From assembly GCA_963854735.1 (NCBI GenBank), contig OY978103.1:372001-436000 (forward strand): a stretch of DNA of 64,000 bases. The letters run 5' to 3'. Below are positions 1 through 14,363 of the stretch, piece after piece. Position 1 is the first letter of the stretch. Each line of letters begins with the position of its first letter. The DNA comes from Marvania coccoides. Taxonomy: Eukaryota > Chlorophyta > Trebouxiophyceae > Chlorellales > Chlorellaceae. Position numbers and translations under genes: made by a program. Below the pieces are notes generated by a model. It made no database searches. It worked only from the letters and a program-made list of their open reading frames with translations, and was not told where the DNA came from.

Positions 1-392
1 AATTTACTATTTATACTTCAGAGACACAGTGATATTCTAGCCCCCCTTGTTTTTTCCCATGGGCCTGCTTTGCGACGGCAGCGCCTCCTGAAGACGATAA
101 CGTCTTTCTATAATGCGAGCAAATTTCGTGAAACACAACACCATTCAAAGCTCTCCATCCATCAACTACCATTGTCACGCCCACAACCATCATCACTATT
201 ACATCATGCACTTTTTTGTCAGCACTCGTGCAGTTGTATTTTTTTTGCGCATTCATTCATCGGTCATTTCAAATCAACAATAATTGTAAAAGAAAGAGAA
301 GAAAACAATAGCAAGCACCAGATAAGAATTACTCACGCACACCAAACTTCTGAAAACGACGCCCCAATTAACCGAACGGAATTAAAATTAAG
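1..392. other. AT-rich flank, no gene seen
   Basis: The stretch lies downstream of the PsbP-like gene, which reads on the minus strand. It is AT-rich and shows no reading frame with convincing protein character. It probably holds that gene's 3' untranslated region and the start of an intergenic space. Confidence 0.5.
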
Positions 393-1440
393 TCAGACCA
401 GGTAGGGCGGCGGCGTGAAGGACTCAACCGCAGCACGCAGCACGCCCGCAAACTCGCCCGCCTTCTCTTCCGTGCAGCTGCCGTTCACCGTGAAGAACCT
501 CCGCAGCCCCTTGGGCGAGGTTCCCAGGGCCACAGCGCTCACCACAACTCTGGTAGGTGCCCCCGTTTGCCCCACTGAGTACTGAACGATATAACGGCCC
601 TTACTTTCCACCGCGTTGACCAGCTTCGCGACCGTCACCGGGTCCCTAGCCCCACGCCCGGACACCTTGGCAGCCCCCTTCAAGAGGTAGCTGCGGTCCA
701 TTGACGCCACAAGTGACTCAGCCCATTCGGTGACGCTGCCAAAGCTGCCTAGCGAGGTGAAATCAGCGCCAGGGGTGCGCACGGTGATGGCGATGCTGAC
801 GTCGGGGGTGGAGGGGGGGTAAAAGGCAACCACGCGCTGCAGACCGGCGGCGTTGGAAAAGCGGGAGCGGCTGTCTCTAGGATCGGGGCCACCCAGCGAG
901 CCGGAGCCCTGCGCCCAGCCTGAAGGCACCACTAGGGTGAAGTTATCCTGAAAGAGCGTCAAATGGGGAGTTTGGGGGTTCAATTTGAGTGAAAACTGAG
1001 TGGTGAAAGGCTGTGTAAATGGCATGCGAAAAGGCAGTGGCGAAGATGTTCTTTATAATTATATCAACTGGTTTTTAGTACCTCTGGGTCAGTGAACAGG
1101 GTGGACGCAGGCGCGGCATCTTCTTCGGCCACAGCAGACAGGGTGGGGATGATCAGCAGGGAGGAGGCCACCAGCGCTGCCCGGCGGGAGAAGGGTTCAG
1201 GCGCCGCTGCCGCCAAACCTGAAAAAATGAATTTTGTCAAGGGGTGAGGAGTAGGAAAGAGGTGTACGGGGGTGATCCGAAGGGCGATAGTGATTATCGT
1301 GTGGATAAGGGAGAAATTGAAGGCTCACACAGCACGGAGCTTGATCTTTTACTGGTTGTAGCATTGACAGCCAAAAATGGCCGGATCGTCTTGTGAGCCA
1401 CGGCAGGCGCCCCGGCAGGCGCTGAGCGAAGCGGTGTCAT
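393..1440 (-). CDS. PsbP-domain thylakoid lumen protein
   Basis: Three exons on the minus strand: 1440-1329, 1218-1082 and 947-393. All junctions are GT-AG and in phase, giving about 267 residues. Residues 1-37 are rich in Ser, Ala, Thr and basic residues, as in a plastid transit peptide. A twin arginine (FSRRAAL, R49-R50) precedes a hydrophobic stretch ending AVA before EED (cleavage near residue 68), which is the usual signal for Tat import into the thylakoid lumen. The rest matches the PsbP fold: DNFTLVVPSGW at the start, RGARDPVTVAKLVNAVES in the middle and a late FFTVNGS strand. PsbP relatives serve the photosystem II oxygen-evolving complex or assembly of thylakoid complexes. Which paralogue this is (PsbP, PPL or PPD) cannot be told. 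An in-frame ATG at 1515 is an alternative start, but the one at 1440 gives a more normal transit peptide. Confidence 0.85.
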
Positions 1441-1667
1441 ACTAGCAATATTTTTTAAATGTGAATAGGAATTTCCTAGCTCGAATGGATTTTTGAATGG
1501 CTCTGAGATCATCAAGGCGCAAAAACAGCTCTCTCTTGTGAATGGAGACCTTATTGAGCACTCATTTTATTCAAAGCACCTGTTTTTGTAGTGTAAATTT
1601 GCGCTAGGGTGCAGCACGCGCGTGATCACGCCTCCCGAAACTTTTTGATCTTTTTGGTTATTCAACC

Positions 1668-4320
<2,653 letters not shown>

Positions 4321-4541
4321 TTTTTTTTCTCCCCTCGAAAAGCTTGTAAAATATAGCCACGATTCATTCATTCGCCCTGTTGTAGTTCTAGGCTTTTGTT
4401 TCTTTCCCTAGCATGTTTTTTTTCCTCCATTAAAAAGAAAGGGAAAACCTCTCTCTTTCAAACTGGCCTGCCTCAGGGGCCTTGTAAGTAAAATTACCCG
4501 TGCCCGTCTTCTTCAAGCTACATTTTTTTCTTTTGGCTTTC

Positions 4542-5024
4542 TTACTGAGAGTCAGGTGGCGAATCCGGCAATAAAACAACTTCCACTAGTCCCGCAAAGC
4601 CAGCAAACAAAGTCTTAACAGCGCGAGGCGCCCAGTGTTCGCCCCTTTGAGCGCTGATGAATCCTGCAGCAGCTGCGCACGCCAAATGCCCCAGCGCCGC
4701 AATTTTCGCCACGCCCTGCAGCTGCACCTCCTGCTCCGTGGTAATGACGCCGATTCGCGACCAGTCCCCGCTGTAGGCCGCGTCCACCAACATTGCTAAG
4801 CCGAGAGTGACCACAAGAGGTGCAAATATTCGAAGAACTGGGGTGTCGAGCTCGCTGTAGTCTTTGGGGGAGGAGCAAAGGCGTGTTGCGGTTGGTTTCC
4901 TGTTCAAAGAGGCTCTTGGAAGGGAAAGGAAGGGCTGCGAAGATGGCGACTTGTGGAATGAGCGGCGGAGGGTGACCAACGCAAGAGTAGGAGGCCCAGG
5001 GCAAAGCGCAAGCATCGCTGCCAT
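4542..5024 (-). CDS. Small plastid-targeted membrane protein
   Basis: A single exon of 160 residues on the minus strand, starting at the ATG at 5024. The first ~50 residues are basic and Ser/Arg-rich with few acidic residues, like a chloroplast transit peptide. The mature part begins near the LDTPVLRIF segment. It has two hydrophobic segments: PLVVTLGLAMLVDAA, followed by the motif YSGDWSRIGVI, and a second one around AALGHLACAAAAGFI. The motif after the first helix resembles that of a conserved uncharacterised chloroplast protein family of plants, recalled from memory and not checked. No catalytic motif is seen. A role in plastid membranes is inferred from the targeting alone. Confidence 0.6.
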   Translation of the reverse strand: MAAMLALCPGPPTLALVTLRRSFHKSPSSQPFLSLPRASLNRKPTATRLCSSPKDYSELDTPVLRIFAPLVVTLGLAMLVDAAYSGDWSRIGVITTEQEVQLQGVAKIAALGHLACAAAAGFISAQRGEHWAPRAVKTLFAGFAGLVEVVLLPDSPPDSQ

Positions 5025-5266
5025 TCTTCGCTGGGTTTTAAGTGTATCTATGCAGCTAAAGATTGTTTAATAAACTCTTATTCTTTCAAATTTGAGAGAT
5101 CGAAAAACAAAAACTCTAATTCTATCACTCAACACGCGCAAAGGCAGAATGAAAAGTGGGCTTCTAGTAAAAGGACTGAACAAAAATTAATTCTTGATGT
5201 GCTGGCTTTGGTAGGCACACATAACTTTTTCTTTCTCAGCGACGACTTCAAACACCCATCAAAATA

Positions 5267-6470
5267 TCACATGATAGAGCAGCCAGGCTCCTTGCCCTCC
5301 TCCTTCAGAAGCTGCTCCCCGCGAAAGTAGCGCTTGGCTGAGCCTCCATCTTTCTCCAAGCGCTCCCCTGCCTCCTTCATCGTCTCTCCCACCTTTTCCT
5401 CGCCCGCAGAGGCGGTGGCCAATGCGGCGCTGCCCGCGGAGCTCGCTTTCTCCTCCACTTTGTGCGCGATGTGGGCCGCGGAGTCGGCGGCGGAGCGGTA
5501 GGAGCCCTTCGCAGCCTCTCCCACGTCCTGTCGGCCGAAAAAATGGTAGAAAATTTATCGTGTTCAAATAAAAAATACATTGGAATAATCGACATTTGAC
5601 GGAGAATTTTTATTCTTCTGACATTATACAATGCGTGAAAATATTGTGCAAAGCGATTACCTTGGCCTTGTCCTTCAGACGGCGTCCGGTGTCTTTGACG
5701 CCCTCCTTGGCCTCCACAACCCTCCCCTCCATGTAGCCCTCGGCATCGTAAGCGGTGTCGCGCGCCTCTTCAGCCTGCAATTAAATTAATTAAATGACAC
5801 TGTTGATACAGCCTGTTGGTTGGGAATTCCAACCGGATGCGACGGCATTTCCCCCCCTTTTTCTAGAGCAATGCATGCAACATTTCTTGCATGCGTGCTG
5901 AATATTACAACGCCTAGACACGGAATTATGTGATTTTCAATATTAGTTGGCTTATGCAACAACAAAAACAAGCTCACCTTGCGCGAGACTACGCCCTTGG
6001 CTGCTTCGGCCTTGTCGGTGGCCTTGTCCGCCGTGTCCTTGGCCTTGATCCGCAGGCCGAACCAGCTGTGGCGCCCAGCTTCCGCGGCGTTTTCCACCGC
6101 AGCCTTGGCCTCCTCTCCCGCCTCCTTGGCCTTGCGCTTTGCTTTCTTTACGTGCTCCGCTTTCTTGTCCGACTTTCCCGAGCGCGAAATGGCGACGCCG
6201 GTGGCCAGGAGGACGAGGGCGCCGGCAGCCCAGGGCAGCATGGCGCGGGCCAACTGCTTCCACTCGTCCTTAGGCCTAAATTTCAAGGGGACAAAGGGGG
6301 CGGTGAAAATTTAAATGTAATAGAAGAGAAGGGGAAAATAGAGGTCACCTCTTGTCATCGTCGTTCTCCTTGCGCGGGTTGCGGAAAAGCGGGCGTTTGC
6401 CCCCCGGGGGTGGGGGAATTTGGGGCCCTTTTTCGATCGTAGTAAAAGGATCTTGGTCGGAGGAGCTCAT
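5267..6470 (-). CDS. LEA-like amphipathic helical membrane-anchored protein
   Basis: Four exons on the minus strand: 6470-6349, 6275-5978, 5774-5661 and 5527-5267. Phases agree and give 264 residues. The N-terminus is hydrophilic and Pro-rich. One transmembrane segment follows (MLPWAAGALVLLATGVAI, about residues 51-68). The remainder is Ala/Lys/Glu-rich 11-mer-like helix with repeated KAK, AAE and KDT units (for example RIKAKDTADKATDKAEAAKG), as in group 3 LEA or YtxH-type proteins. Such proteins protect membranes and proteins during drying, cold or salt stress. The compartment is not clear. The gene is divergent from the S28 peptidase gene with about 400 bp between the start codons. The gene structure is firm; the function is inferred from composition. 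Confidence 0.75.
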
Positions 6471-6875
6471 CGTTGCTTCTATTTGAAGTGTCTGAATGGA
6501 GAAAATTAGACAATTGAGCTTGAAAACTCGCTCTTGGAGGGCGAATTTAGAACACCTTGAAATTCACTAAACAAAATGCGCTGTTGTGGCAAAACTCACT
6601 TGCTTGAACCCTTATGATGCAGAAGTTAAAAGAGGTTTAAGGAATTAAAGAGGTTTTCAATTTAAACACCCAACAGCAAAACACACACAACGAAGGATGC
6701 AGCCATGTCCCACACCTTCTGCGTAGCTTCCTTCACATATCGAAAAGTATAAGTGTATTGCGTAATATTTTAAATAAATAAACTGTTAAAGCAAACCACG
6801 ATTCTTTGTATATAGCGATGAGGCGCTGAGCTACATTTTTTTTAAATTTCTTTTTCGAACAGACAGATCACAAAA
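6471..6875. other. Shared upstream region of two divergent genes
   Basis: An AT-rich 405-bp region between the start codons of the LEA-like gene (-) and the S28 peptidase gene (+). It presumably holds both promoters and 5' untranslated regions. I see no motif that I can name. Confidence 0.4.
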
Positions 6876-8833
6876 ATGTCCGCTCGAGTTTTAATCCTTT
6901 TGGCACTGCTGGCGCTCTGTCTTCCCCGCGCGTACCGCGCCGCGATCATCCCATCCCGGCGGCGGCTCCGGCACAGGGCCCTCCACGCCGCACCCAAGCT
7001 TGCAGACCCCCGTTCAGAAGCCCTAATTTCGCAGTGCACCCTGCACTGGCGCGACACCCGCCTGGACCACTTCTCTTTCGTCAACACATCCACCTTCAAG
7101 CAGCGCTATTTCGTGTGCGACAGGTTCTGGAAGGCCGGCGGCGCTGTTTATTTTTATTTCGGGAACGAAGCTGATGTGCTGCTTTATTTAAACAACACCG
7201 GGCTGATGTGGGAGCTGGCGCCACGGTACGACGCGCTGCTGGTGTTTGCTGAGCACAGATACTACGGCCAGTCAAAGCCGTTCCCGGCTGGCGACCTCCG
7301 ACACAACATGGGCTATCTAACGACGGAGCAGGCCATGGCAGACTACGCAGGGCTGATATTCGAGCTGCGCCGGGAGCTGCAGGACCCGGAGGTGCCCGTC
7401 ATCGGCTTTGGGGGCTCCTACGGTGCGAGCATGAAGAGTAATCCAACCAATCAAATCATCAACTGCGAAAGCGGAACGTGAATCTAGCTATTGAATATTT
7501 GCTGTTATTTGGTCTTGTTTTTAGGGGGGATGCTGGCGACGTGGTTCCGCATCAAGTATCCCCACCTGATCAACGGCGCGATCGCTGGCTCAGCCCCCAT
7601 TTGGACTTTCTTCGGTGAAGATCCGCCAACCGACCCAGGCGGCTTTGCCGCAGCCGTGACCTGGGACGCCAGCCCCGAGGGCGGCTCCGCTGCAGCCTGT
7701 GTGCCCAATGCAAGGGTATGTTGCAGAAAAAATGTCCTCCAACGCACCCAAGGACATGATTTTCACTTCTTTTCAAAGTTTCCCCGAACTTTTTCTTTCT
7801 TTCTTTCTCTCTGATTACCGACCCGAGCGCTTACTGTCAACCACTTGTTTCAGGCGGCATGGAAGCTGATGTTTGAGTGGGCTGCTACAAGCGAAGGCCG
7901 CGCCAAAATTGCATCCGCCATGGGGCTGTGTGGCGATCTAGAAACCGCTGCCGACGTTTCTGACGTGGTGGACTGGGCTTCTGACGCATGGAGCTACCTA
8001 GCGATGGGAGACTACCCATATGCGTCCACCTACATCCTGAATGGCGAGGGAGAGCTACCAGGTAGGTCAATATCGATGTTGTTTTGCTGTTTCCTCTGTT
8101 TAAAGCGGAGAATTGCTGTGCTGCATTTTGGCCAGCTTATCCCTCCTCTTTCCTCACCATTGCCATTGCAGCCTACCCCGTCAGGGTGGCGTGCGAGCAC
8201 CTCTCCGAGCCGGATTTGCAAGGCGAAGAGCTGCTCTCAAGAATGGCGGCGGCGGTCGGCCTGTTCTACAACGCCTCGGGCTCGGCACCCTGCTTCGACC
8301 TGGGCGCGGGCGCCAGCAATGCCACCGCTGAAGACGCCGATTTTTGGGGGTTCCAGTTCTGCAGCGAGCAGTTCATGCCTCAAACTACTGACGGGCAGCG
8401 GGACATGTTTTGGAAGAAAGATTTCGACGAAAAGGAAGAAAGCGCGGCATGCGAGCGCGAGTGGGGGGTCACCCCCGCGCGGTTCAAGGCCACGATCGAA
8501 TGGGGGGGCCAGCGCATTCGCGAGGCATCCAACATCGTTTTTAGCAACGGAGGGAGGGACCCGTGGCGGTACGGCGGGGTGCTGCAGTCTCTGAGCAAGT
8601 CGCTGGTGGCTGTGGCCATCCCTGAGGGAGCGCACCACCTGGATTTGATGTTCAGCCACGATAAGGATCCTCAATCGGTGATTGACGCCAGGAAAGTGGA
8701 AGAAAAACACATCAAGAGGTGGATCAAGGAGGCGCGGAAGGGCGGAGATGGAGGAAGGGGCGTTGTGGGTGCAAATGTCGATGTTTTGAAGCGTGGGAGC
8801 CAGGTATTACCTAAATATTTTTCCTCTGCGTGA
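6876..8833 (+). CDS. S28 family serine carboxypeptidase (Pro-X type)
   Basis: Four exons: 6876-7422, 7525-7715, 7854-8061 and 8172-8833, in phase, giving 535 residues. A signal peptide (ARVLILLALLALCL) points to the secretory path or a lysosome/vacuole. The early motif RDTRLDHFSFVN and the sequence YFYFGNEADV are typical of the S28 family (lysosomal Pro-X carboxypeptidase and dipeptidyl peptidase II). The nucleophile serine lies in GGSYGG (S181), across the first splice junction. The aspartate lies in NGGRDPW (D445) and the histidine in GAHHLDL (H470 or H471), so the triad looks complete. These enzymes remove residues next to proline from peptides. A tandem AAATAAATAA just after the stop may be the polyadenylation signal. 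Confidence 0.92.
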
Positions 8834-9351
8834 GAAAAATAAATAAACTAGGGGGAATTTTTTCATATGCCCAATATACTCTGAGGATAATTACGCCCGT
8901 CCTATTTCTGAACAAAAATATGATTTAAGAGTTCCCAGGGGGAGGACACATGTAGTAGGTGCCGGTTCCTACTCAAAGGTTTCCCATCGTCCATGACCTA
9001 TTGAGTGTACCACAATCAAAGCAATTCCTATTCTTACGAGATTGAAGCGTTGCCATCAAAGTGTCTAATATACTCTCTACAACCGCGTTTGTACCGATTT
9101 ACAACATTTTATTATTGCGTGTTCTTAAACGTGTGTTCATTAATACATCCAATTAAAAAGTTCCCAGGAGGAAAAGAAGGAAGCCAAGAGAGAAAAGAGG
9201 CCGCCCATGGGCAGTATATTCGTGTTTATGAATTTGTGTTTCTTTTTCACCAAAATGAAACAAAAAGACGGGGGAGAGTCGTCAGCAGCCGCGGCGTTTC
9301 ATTATCCCATTAATTCAGTCGATATAAACAGGTATTTTAAGTTTTAAACAG
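8834..9351. other. Intergenic, contains dispersed repeat
   Basis: An AT-rich region between the S28 gene and the Erf4-like gene. It carries copy 2 of the dispersed repeat at 8856-8893. Two short AGTTCCCAG motifs occur near 8931 and 9161. No coding region is supported. Confidence 0.4.
8856..8893 (+). repeat. Dispersed 22-40 bp repeat, copy 2
   Basis: It shares the core TTTTTTCATATGCCCAATATAC and a GAGGATAATT extension with the copy in the aspartic protease intron at 3741-3780. It lies just 3' of the S28 peptidase stop codon. Confidence 0.7.
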
Positions 9352-9858
9352 TCAGGGTCCGAGCTGTGTTTCAAAGGGCGACGGCGGCGGCATTCCCGGC
9401 TTCAGCGGCAGCGGCGCTCCAGCAGCCACCGGCACCGCTGGCGCCCTGCTGGGGTCGACATCGATCTGAATCCAGTAGTCTCGCCGGTGCACCAGCGACA
9501 GCGAGCAGCCTGCTGCATCAAACACTGCCCGATGCTTATCGATGATCCCCCGCACCTGCTGCTCCCACACGTTATAGTCCCCTGCGTCCGGTTCCAGCAC
9601 GCACAGCCCAACCGCCGCCCCCAGCGCGAAGCACGCCGCCCAGGCGCAGCACTGCTTTGCGCCGGGGCGTTGCACGTAAGGATGGCCCTTTGCGAGGAAA
9701 TCGACGTCTGCCATGAAGGCCTGCCACTGCTGCGGGGTGACGCGGCCCTGCAGCTGGCCGGGCACGATGTCGGGGGTGTGGTTGAAACGGATCACACGGC
9801 CTGGGGCTCTCTGGAACTCAACGTTGACACGCTGGGAGCTCTCCAGGTACGCAGCCAT
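9352..9858 (-). CDS. Possible Golga7/Erf4-type protein
   Basis: A single exon of 168 residues on the minus strand, starting at ATG 9858. It opens with VNVEFQRAPGRVIRFN. A ~60-residue helical stretch precedes a Cys-rich hydrophobic centre (KQCCAWAACFALGAAVGLC). A region ending RRDYWIQIDVD follows, with a Pro-rich tail. The size, the central paired cysteines and the late beta strand recall the Golgin A7/Erf4 family, which is the partner subunit of Ras-type DHHC palmitoyltransferases at the Golgi or ER. This is a fold-level impression and not a firm match. The cysteine pair could itself be acylated. If the family call is wrong, it is an unknown small membrane-associated protein. Confidence 0.5.
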   Translation of the reverse strand: MAAYLESSQRVNVEFQRAPGRVIRFNHTPDIVPGQLQGRVTPQQWQAFMADVDFLAKGHPYVQRPGAKQCCAWAACFALGAAVGLCVLEPDAGDYNVWEQQVRGIIDKHRAVFDAAGCSLSLVHRRDYWIQIDVDPSRAPAVPVAAGAPLPLKPGMPPPSPFETQLGP

Positions 9859-10792
9859 GGTGTCTTTGAGGCGGTGGAAAGACGTCTCTCGGTGATGAAG
9901 TTGACGTTAACGGGATGGGGAGAGAGAGGAGGACTTGGATGGCCACCAGGAGAGGCTTGATTAATTAGATTGTTGTTTTTATTTCCTTTGATTTTTTCGC
10001 CAAAGCAGGGCAGCGACGCAAAGAGCTCCACCGGATGAAGGGTAAAGGGGATAATGTGCCCTTGATAATACTGAATCACAGGGTTTAAACAAAAATTAGG
10101 GACGCGTTGTATGATCCTTCGAATACAGAAGGCCGTAGCGCACGCACGAAATCTCAGAATATTATGTATCGACAAGTTTTTTTTTTATAATTTATATTTT
10201 GCAAGAAATACAGGTTTCCATATTTTTCGTCCCGCCGGCGTATCTTCAACAGGCAACATTTCCCAGTTTGCATTGCACGTAAGCTGTGATGGCTATGAAA
10301 CAAACGGCACTCTCCAAACCTGCTTCCGCGCTGCCCAGGCTGGATTCATGGCCCTGCCGCCACCTGTTGGAAATAATTAATTGCACTCCAGGTTCTTTCG
10401 CTTGAAATGGCTATTCAACGAGAGAAAACGGACTAATATCGAAACATTATTGTGTTTGCTTATCAAGTGTCGCAAGTATTCGGCTAATTCACCAAAATGA
10501 TGCAAAGGTAAAGGCGAAAGTATAAGAAAAAAAGAGAGAAGGCGATGCCAGGAAAAAAAAGCAGAGGGAGAGAAATTTGCAACGCACTATGAATAGTAGA
10601 AATATGAAAAAATTTTAAAATAAAAAACTGAAATTCTTCAATAAGAGAGATATAATCAGAGAGATAAAAAAAAGGGTAATAACCCCAAAACAAAAAAAAC
10701 ACTCTGGAAAGACAAAAAAAAAATTATATACAAAATGGAAAATTATTGACGGTTCAAAGAAAAAAGAAGAGAATTTTTGACAGCATCGCTTA
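9859..10792. other. AT-rich intergenic region
   Basis: No reading frame here has protein character. The second half (about 10480-10770) is very A-rich on the plus strand. It probably contains the 3' untranslated region of the minus-strand membrane protein gene. Confidence 0.4.
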
Positions 10793-11944
10793 CTATTCGG
10801 GCAACAGTCGAAAAATCTCGTGCACCAACGAAACTGCATGCCATACCAAGATGCTTGCAACCCCCATCTCGCCCAGCATTTGCCACAGCGCCGGCCTCCG
10901 CTGTCGCAGCTCACCGTGCAAGGTGCGCAGGCGTTCATCTGCAGTGTACGCCATTCTTTGCTGCAACTCGACGCCACACGTCAAATAGCAGCTGAAAATG
11001 ATGAGCAGCCCGATCTATGTGAAAATGTGATTGAAACAATGCATGTTATGTTGTTATAATGGCATCTAGAGATGGAATGCATATTAAAAAAAAAACAAAA
11101 AAAAGCAACAAGATATTACGTTACCTCCATCATTGTGAGCACGCTGGAGCAGGCGACCTCGTAAGTGAGTGATCTGTAAGCGATACGAGGGCTGAGCGCT
11201 GAAGGGCAGCGCGTTGGCCATATTCGTCAGCAGAACATACAAATTGCGGTACTGCTGCTGTACGTTTCTGCACGCCTGCCGTGCCGTGATGCAAATGCCG
11301 CCGCCTTTGGCATGGTTAGTCAAGTAGAAAGACGCCAGCGCGACTTGCATGGGTATGGTAACGGAGAGAGGAATGGCCACCAGGGAGGGAAAGCACACCG
11401 GCCAAACAAGGTGCGCCACAAACGCCCCTAAGCAGCAGTACCCCTCGAAATAAGGGTGGCACAAGACGCTGCTTGGATTCCACGTCACGAAAGTGAAAAA
11501 AATAGCGAGCATGCAGTGCGATATGATGCGCAGCGGGATGCGCCAGGGCCAGCAAGCGACGCCCGCTGTTGGTGAAATAAGAAACTGCGATCGCAGCATA
11601 CGCGGCTGCGAACCAAAAGGCAGCAATTTTCTGCGAAAATGTGAATGATGTTGTGAGGTTAACTGCTATCGTGAATATTTATTTCTTTGAGAGTATGGAA
11701 GCGCAAGAATGGGGTGGGAAAGAAAGAAGCTATTGCCCTCAACGGAAAAAAATGACAATCTCACATATGCCGAAAGAGTGGCAGTCTCTCCGCTTTGCAA
11801 TCTGGAAACGTTTGAGGACATGATGAGAGCGATCATGCCGAAGAGAGCTGCGTCGAAAGAACTCTGCGCCCGCTGATATTCAACTTTAGAGCGGAACGCC
11901 GCCTCTCGCTGCCTGAAGCTCAGCAAAGCCCCAGTTTCAAACAT
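10793..11944 (-). CDS. Unknown multi-span membrane protein
   Basis: My model has four exons on the minus strand: 11944-11765, 11584-11241, 11173-11125 and 11014-10793. They join in phase to 264 residues. The intron between exons 2 and 3 is only 67 nt (GTATGT to TTACAG). Hydrophobic segments occur around GMIALIMSS, ISHCMLAIFFTFVTW, the long CLGAFVAHLVWPVCF to MQVALASFYLT region, VLTMMEIGLLIIFSCYL and MGVASILVWHAVSLV. That implies four to six membrane passes. The start of exon 2 is the least sure part, since another acceptor exists nearby at 11630. I do not recognise the family. The stop (LLPE) and the exon phases support a real gene. Confidence 0.55.
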
Positions 11945-12696
11945 GTGTTCACCGTATCAAGTAATAGCCTATCGTCGATTTAGTCAATTTGGGGGCGTAA
12001 AGAGCTTGTTTTCGCAAGAAGCGGAAATTTAAAATTCGAATTATTATTGATCAAGAGGAAAAAAACTAGGTTCGAAGAGGGAGATATTGGCCCAAACGGG
12101 CTGGAAATATATTAATTGACAAGTTGCAATTTAATTTCATAATAACAATCTGCAACATATTCCCTGCGTGTGCTGCGTCTCTCGTGCGTCTGCCTTTGCA
12201 CTCTTTCTTTCTCTCCTTCCTGATTTCTTAATGCATGGACCAAGTCAGGTCGAGAGCTAACTGCTACTGTTGCCACAAAGGGCACATTGCTTGAACTGTG
12301 CTGCTACTACGGCAACTCTCAAGCCCCGATACAACACCAAAGCAAAGAAACCTTGTCATTCTTCACTCTCTAGCTTGACATTGCTTACATACTAATACAT
12401 CAATCAGAAGGCTGCACGAAAATCACAATCGTGTCATGGCAGGAAGAAAAAGGGGGAAAAAGGGGGCTTAGTTATTCTATAATAGGGCAACAAAACAACA
12501 TAGCATTGACTCACGAGCCTGGAAGTTGGACTCATTGCTTTGATTTGATGAACAAAAAAAGGAAGGAAACAGCTTGATATATAGATGTTCCATGCTATTG
12601 GAAGAATCTTGAATTTGAAAAAAATATGCGAGGAACGAATGTCTCAACAAAAGAAGTTGGTTACTGAAGACGACTGAAGATAATTAAAAAGAAATT

Positions 12697-12713
12697 GGGG
12701 GGGGGGGGGGGGG
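12697..12713 (+). repeat. Poly-G run (17 G)
   Basis: A homopolymer of 17 guanines inside otherwise AT-rich intergenic DNA. The length may be unreliable because such runs are hard to sequence. Confidence 0.8.
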
Positions 12714-12903
12714 ATGAAAAGAGACGGAGATCCGAAGGCAACTTAAATTTAAAGAAAGAAGGGCAAAAAGAAAAACAACAAAGGAAAAGAGGAAAATCTC
12801 GCTCACTCGCGAACGCTCGCTAACAGAAAAATAGGGAAATAAATAACGAAGGAAAGAAAGCCATTAACGAATACAGAAGATAACCAAAAATATAATTCAC
12901 TTG

Positions 12904-12906
<3 letters not shown>

Positions 12907-12993
<87 letters not shown>
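12907..12993 (+). repeat. GA dinucleotide microsatellite
   Basis: An uninterrupted GA repeat of about 43 units in intergenic DNA. It lies close to the 3' end of the minus-strand coiled-coil gene. Confidence 0.95.
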
Positions 12994-12997
<4 letters not shown>

Positions 12998-13040
12998 GGT
13001 TGTAAAAAAGAAAGTGAATTATGAAGAGGGAGTGGGGGAT

Positions 13041-13691
13041 TCATCGGGAAACGACAAAGACGCTCTCTGCAGTGCTTTTTTCTGAAGCTTGGCTTTCAGC
13101 TGCCGAGTTTTCAGCGGCAGGCGGAGGTAGAGGGGCGATAGCGGCATTCATGTCATCACCCAGCAGCCCAAACTGCTGTAGCACAACCTTGGCGTGTAGG
13201 CCCCATGCCTGTGCAACAACAACATTCGAGAGTACGAAGGTGAGGGAAGGAAGAAAAAAGCAGAGAGAGAGAGAGGCAGCAGTTGAAAAGCGGCGTGTTG
13301 CGTTTATTGCTTATTGTGTCCAAATATTCGGCTTTCTCACCTCCCATTCGGCAACTGCGCGTTTCAAGTGATCGGACTCTGACTGAAGGTACTGGAGGAG
13401 GTTGTCGGAGACCTCTTGGAAAGTGACTGCCAGGTCCCGCGACGCGTGCAGCGCCTCCCAGCTTGTAGTCACCTCGTGCTCCAGCAGCACCCTCAGCGCG
13501 GTCTCTCGTGCTAGCCTCTCGTTGGTCTCATTCAAGAGGCCGCGCAGGTGACTCAGTTCATCATTGTCAGCAGAAAATCTGCATCGCTTGGGACGGCCGC
13601 TGCTTTCGAATTGGGCGAGCCGGTAGGATGTGAATGACTGCGGTGAAGATGAAGGCGAGCCGAGCGAACCAGACGGTGCGCGCCGCTTCAT
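13041..13691 (-). CDS. Small coiled-coil protein, unknown
   Basis: Two exons on the minus strand: 13691-13341 and 13208-13041. They join in phase 0 (AEWE then AWGLH) and give 172 residues. The N-terminus is basic and Ser-rich. Residues about 45-117 form a heptad-rich helix (LRGLLNETNERLARETALR onward) with Leu repeats. The C-terminal third is Ala/Pro/Ser-rich. It looks like a structural or adaptor coiled coil. I do not recognise a family. Confidence 0.6.
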
Positions 13692-14363
13692 TTCGAAAGA
13701 TGCGTTTTTCCGAAATTTATTGAAAAGAGGGCAACAGAGTAGCAGCGTGAGCGCTAAGAATAAATATGTTATGAAAACATGTCTGAAGGGGGTAAGAATT
13801 TATAATACGGTTGTGCGGAGGTCGACGAAACCAAGAGATATTTTTTTTTCCGGCCTGGTTTCTTTTTCGTCTGGTTTCTTTCTTTCATCTGGACGCGTCC
13901 ACCTAGGCATGGCGGCCACGCACGCCCGTTGGTGTGCCCCCAGTCTCTTGATTTTCATTTCGATGCCACTTCTGCTCCGCCCGCTTTCTCAATTCAAATT
14001 TTAATTGCAACGCTTACAGAGGAACTGCTAGGGAAGTAGACGGTGGTTATATTCCACCATGAAAATGAGATAAAGAGAGAAACGAAATGTCGGTATACAT
14101 GCATGCAAAAACTGAGGATGCGATTCTATTATGTGAATGAAAATGAAAATGAAAATGAAAATGAAAAAAGAAAAAAGAAAAAAGAGAGAAGAAGGGTAAT
14201 CTGAATGAAATTTAGATGCATTTTTCTACCAAAAACAAAGTATGACATGTGTTAGTAAGTAAGCAAAATGGGTGCGTTCATTTTGGCCTGCAGTCTAAAA
14301 AAACCTTGAGCCAACGTCTTCTCTAATTCAAAATAAATTTCGTCTTTGGAGACGGTGTTGGAT
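13692..14363. other. Intergenic, short A-rich tandem repeat
   Basis: A tandem (GAAAAT)n tract lies at about 14137-14166 and runs into an A-rich stretch. Nothing coding is seen. The region separates two minus-strand genes. Confidence 0.4.

Larger units (their letters stand above)
11945..13040. other. Intergenic with simple repeats
   Basis: An AT-rich region of about 1.1 kb between two minus-strand genes. It holds a run of 17 G at 12697-12713 and a long GA tract at 12907-12993. No coding region is supported. Confidence 0.5.
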
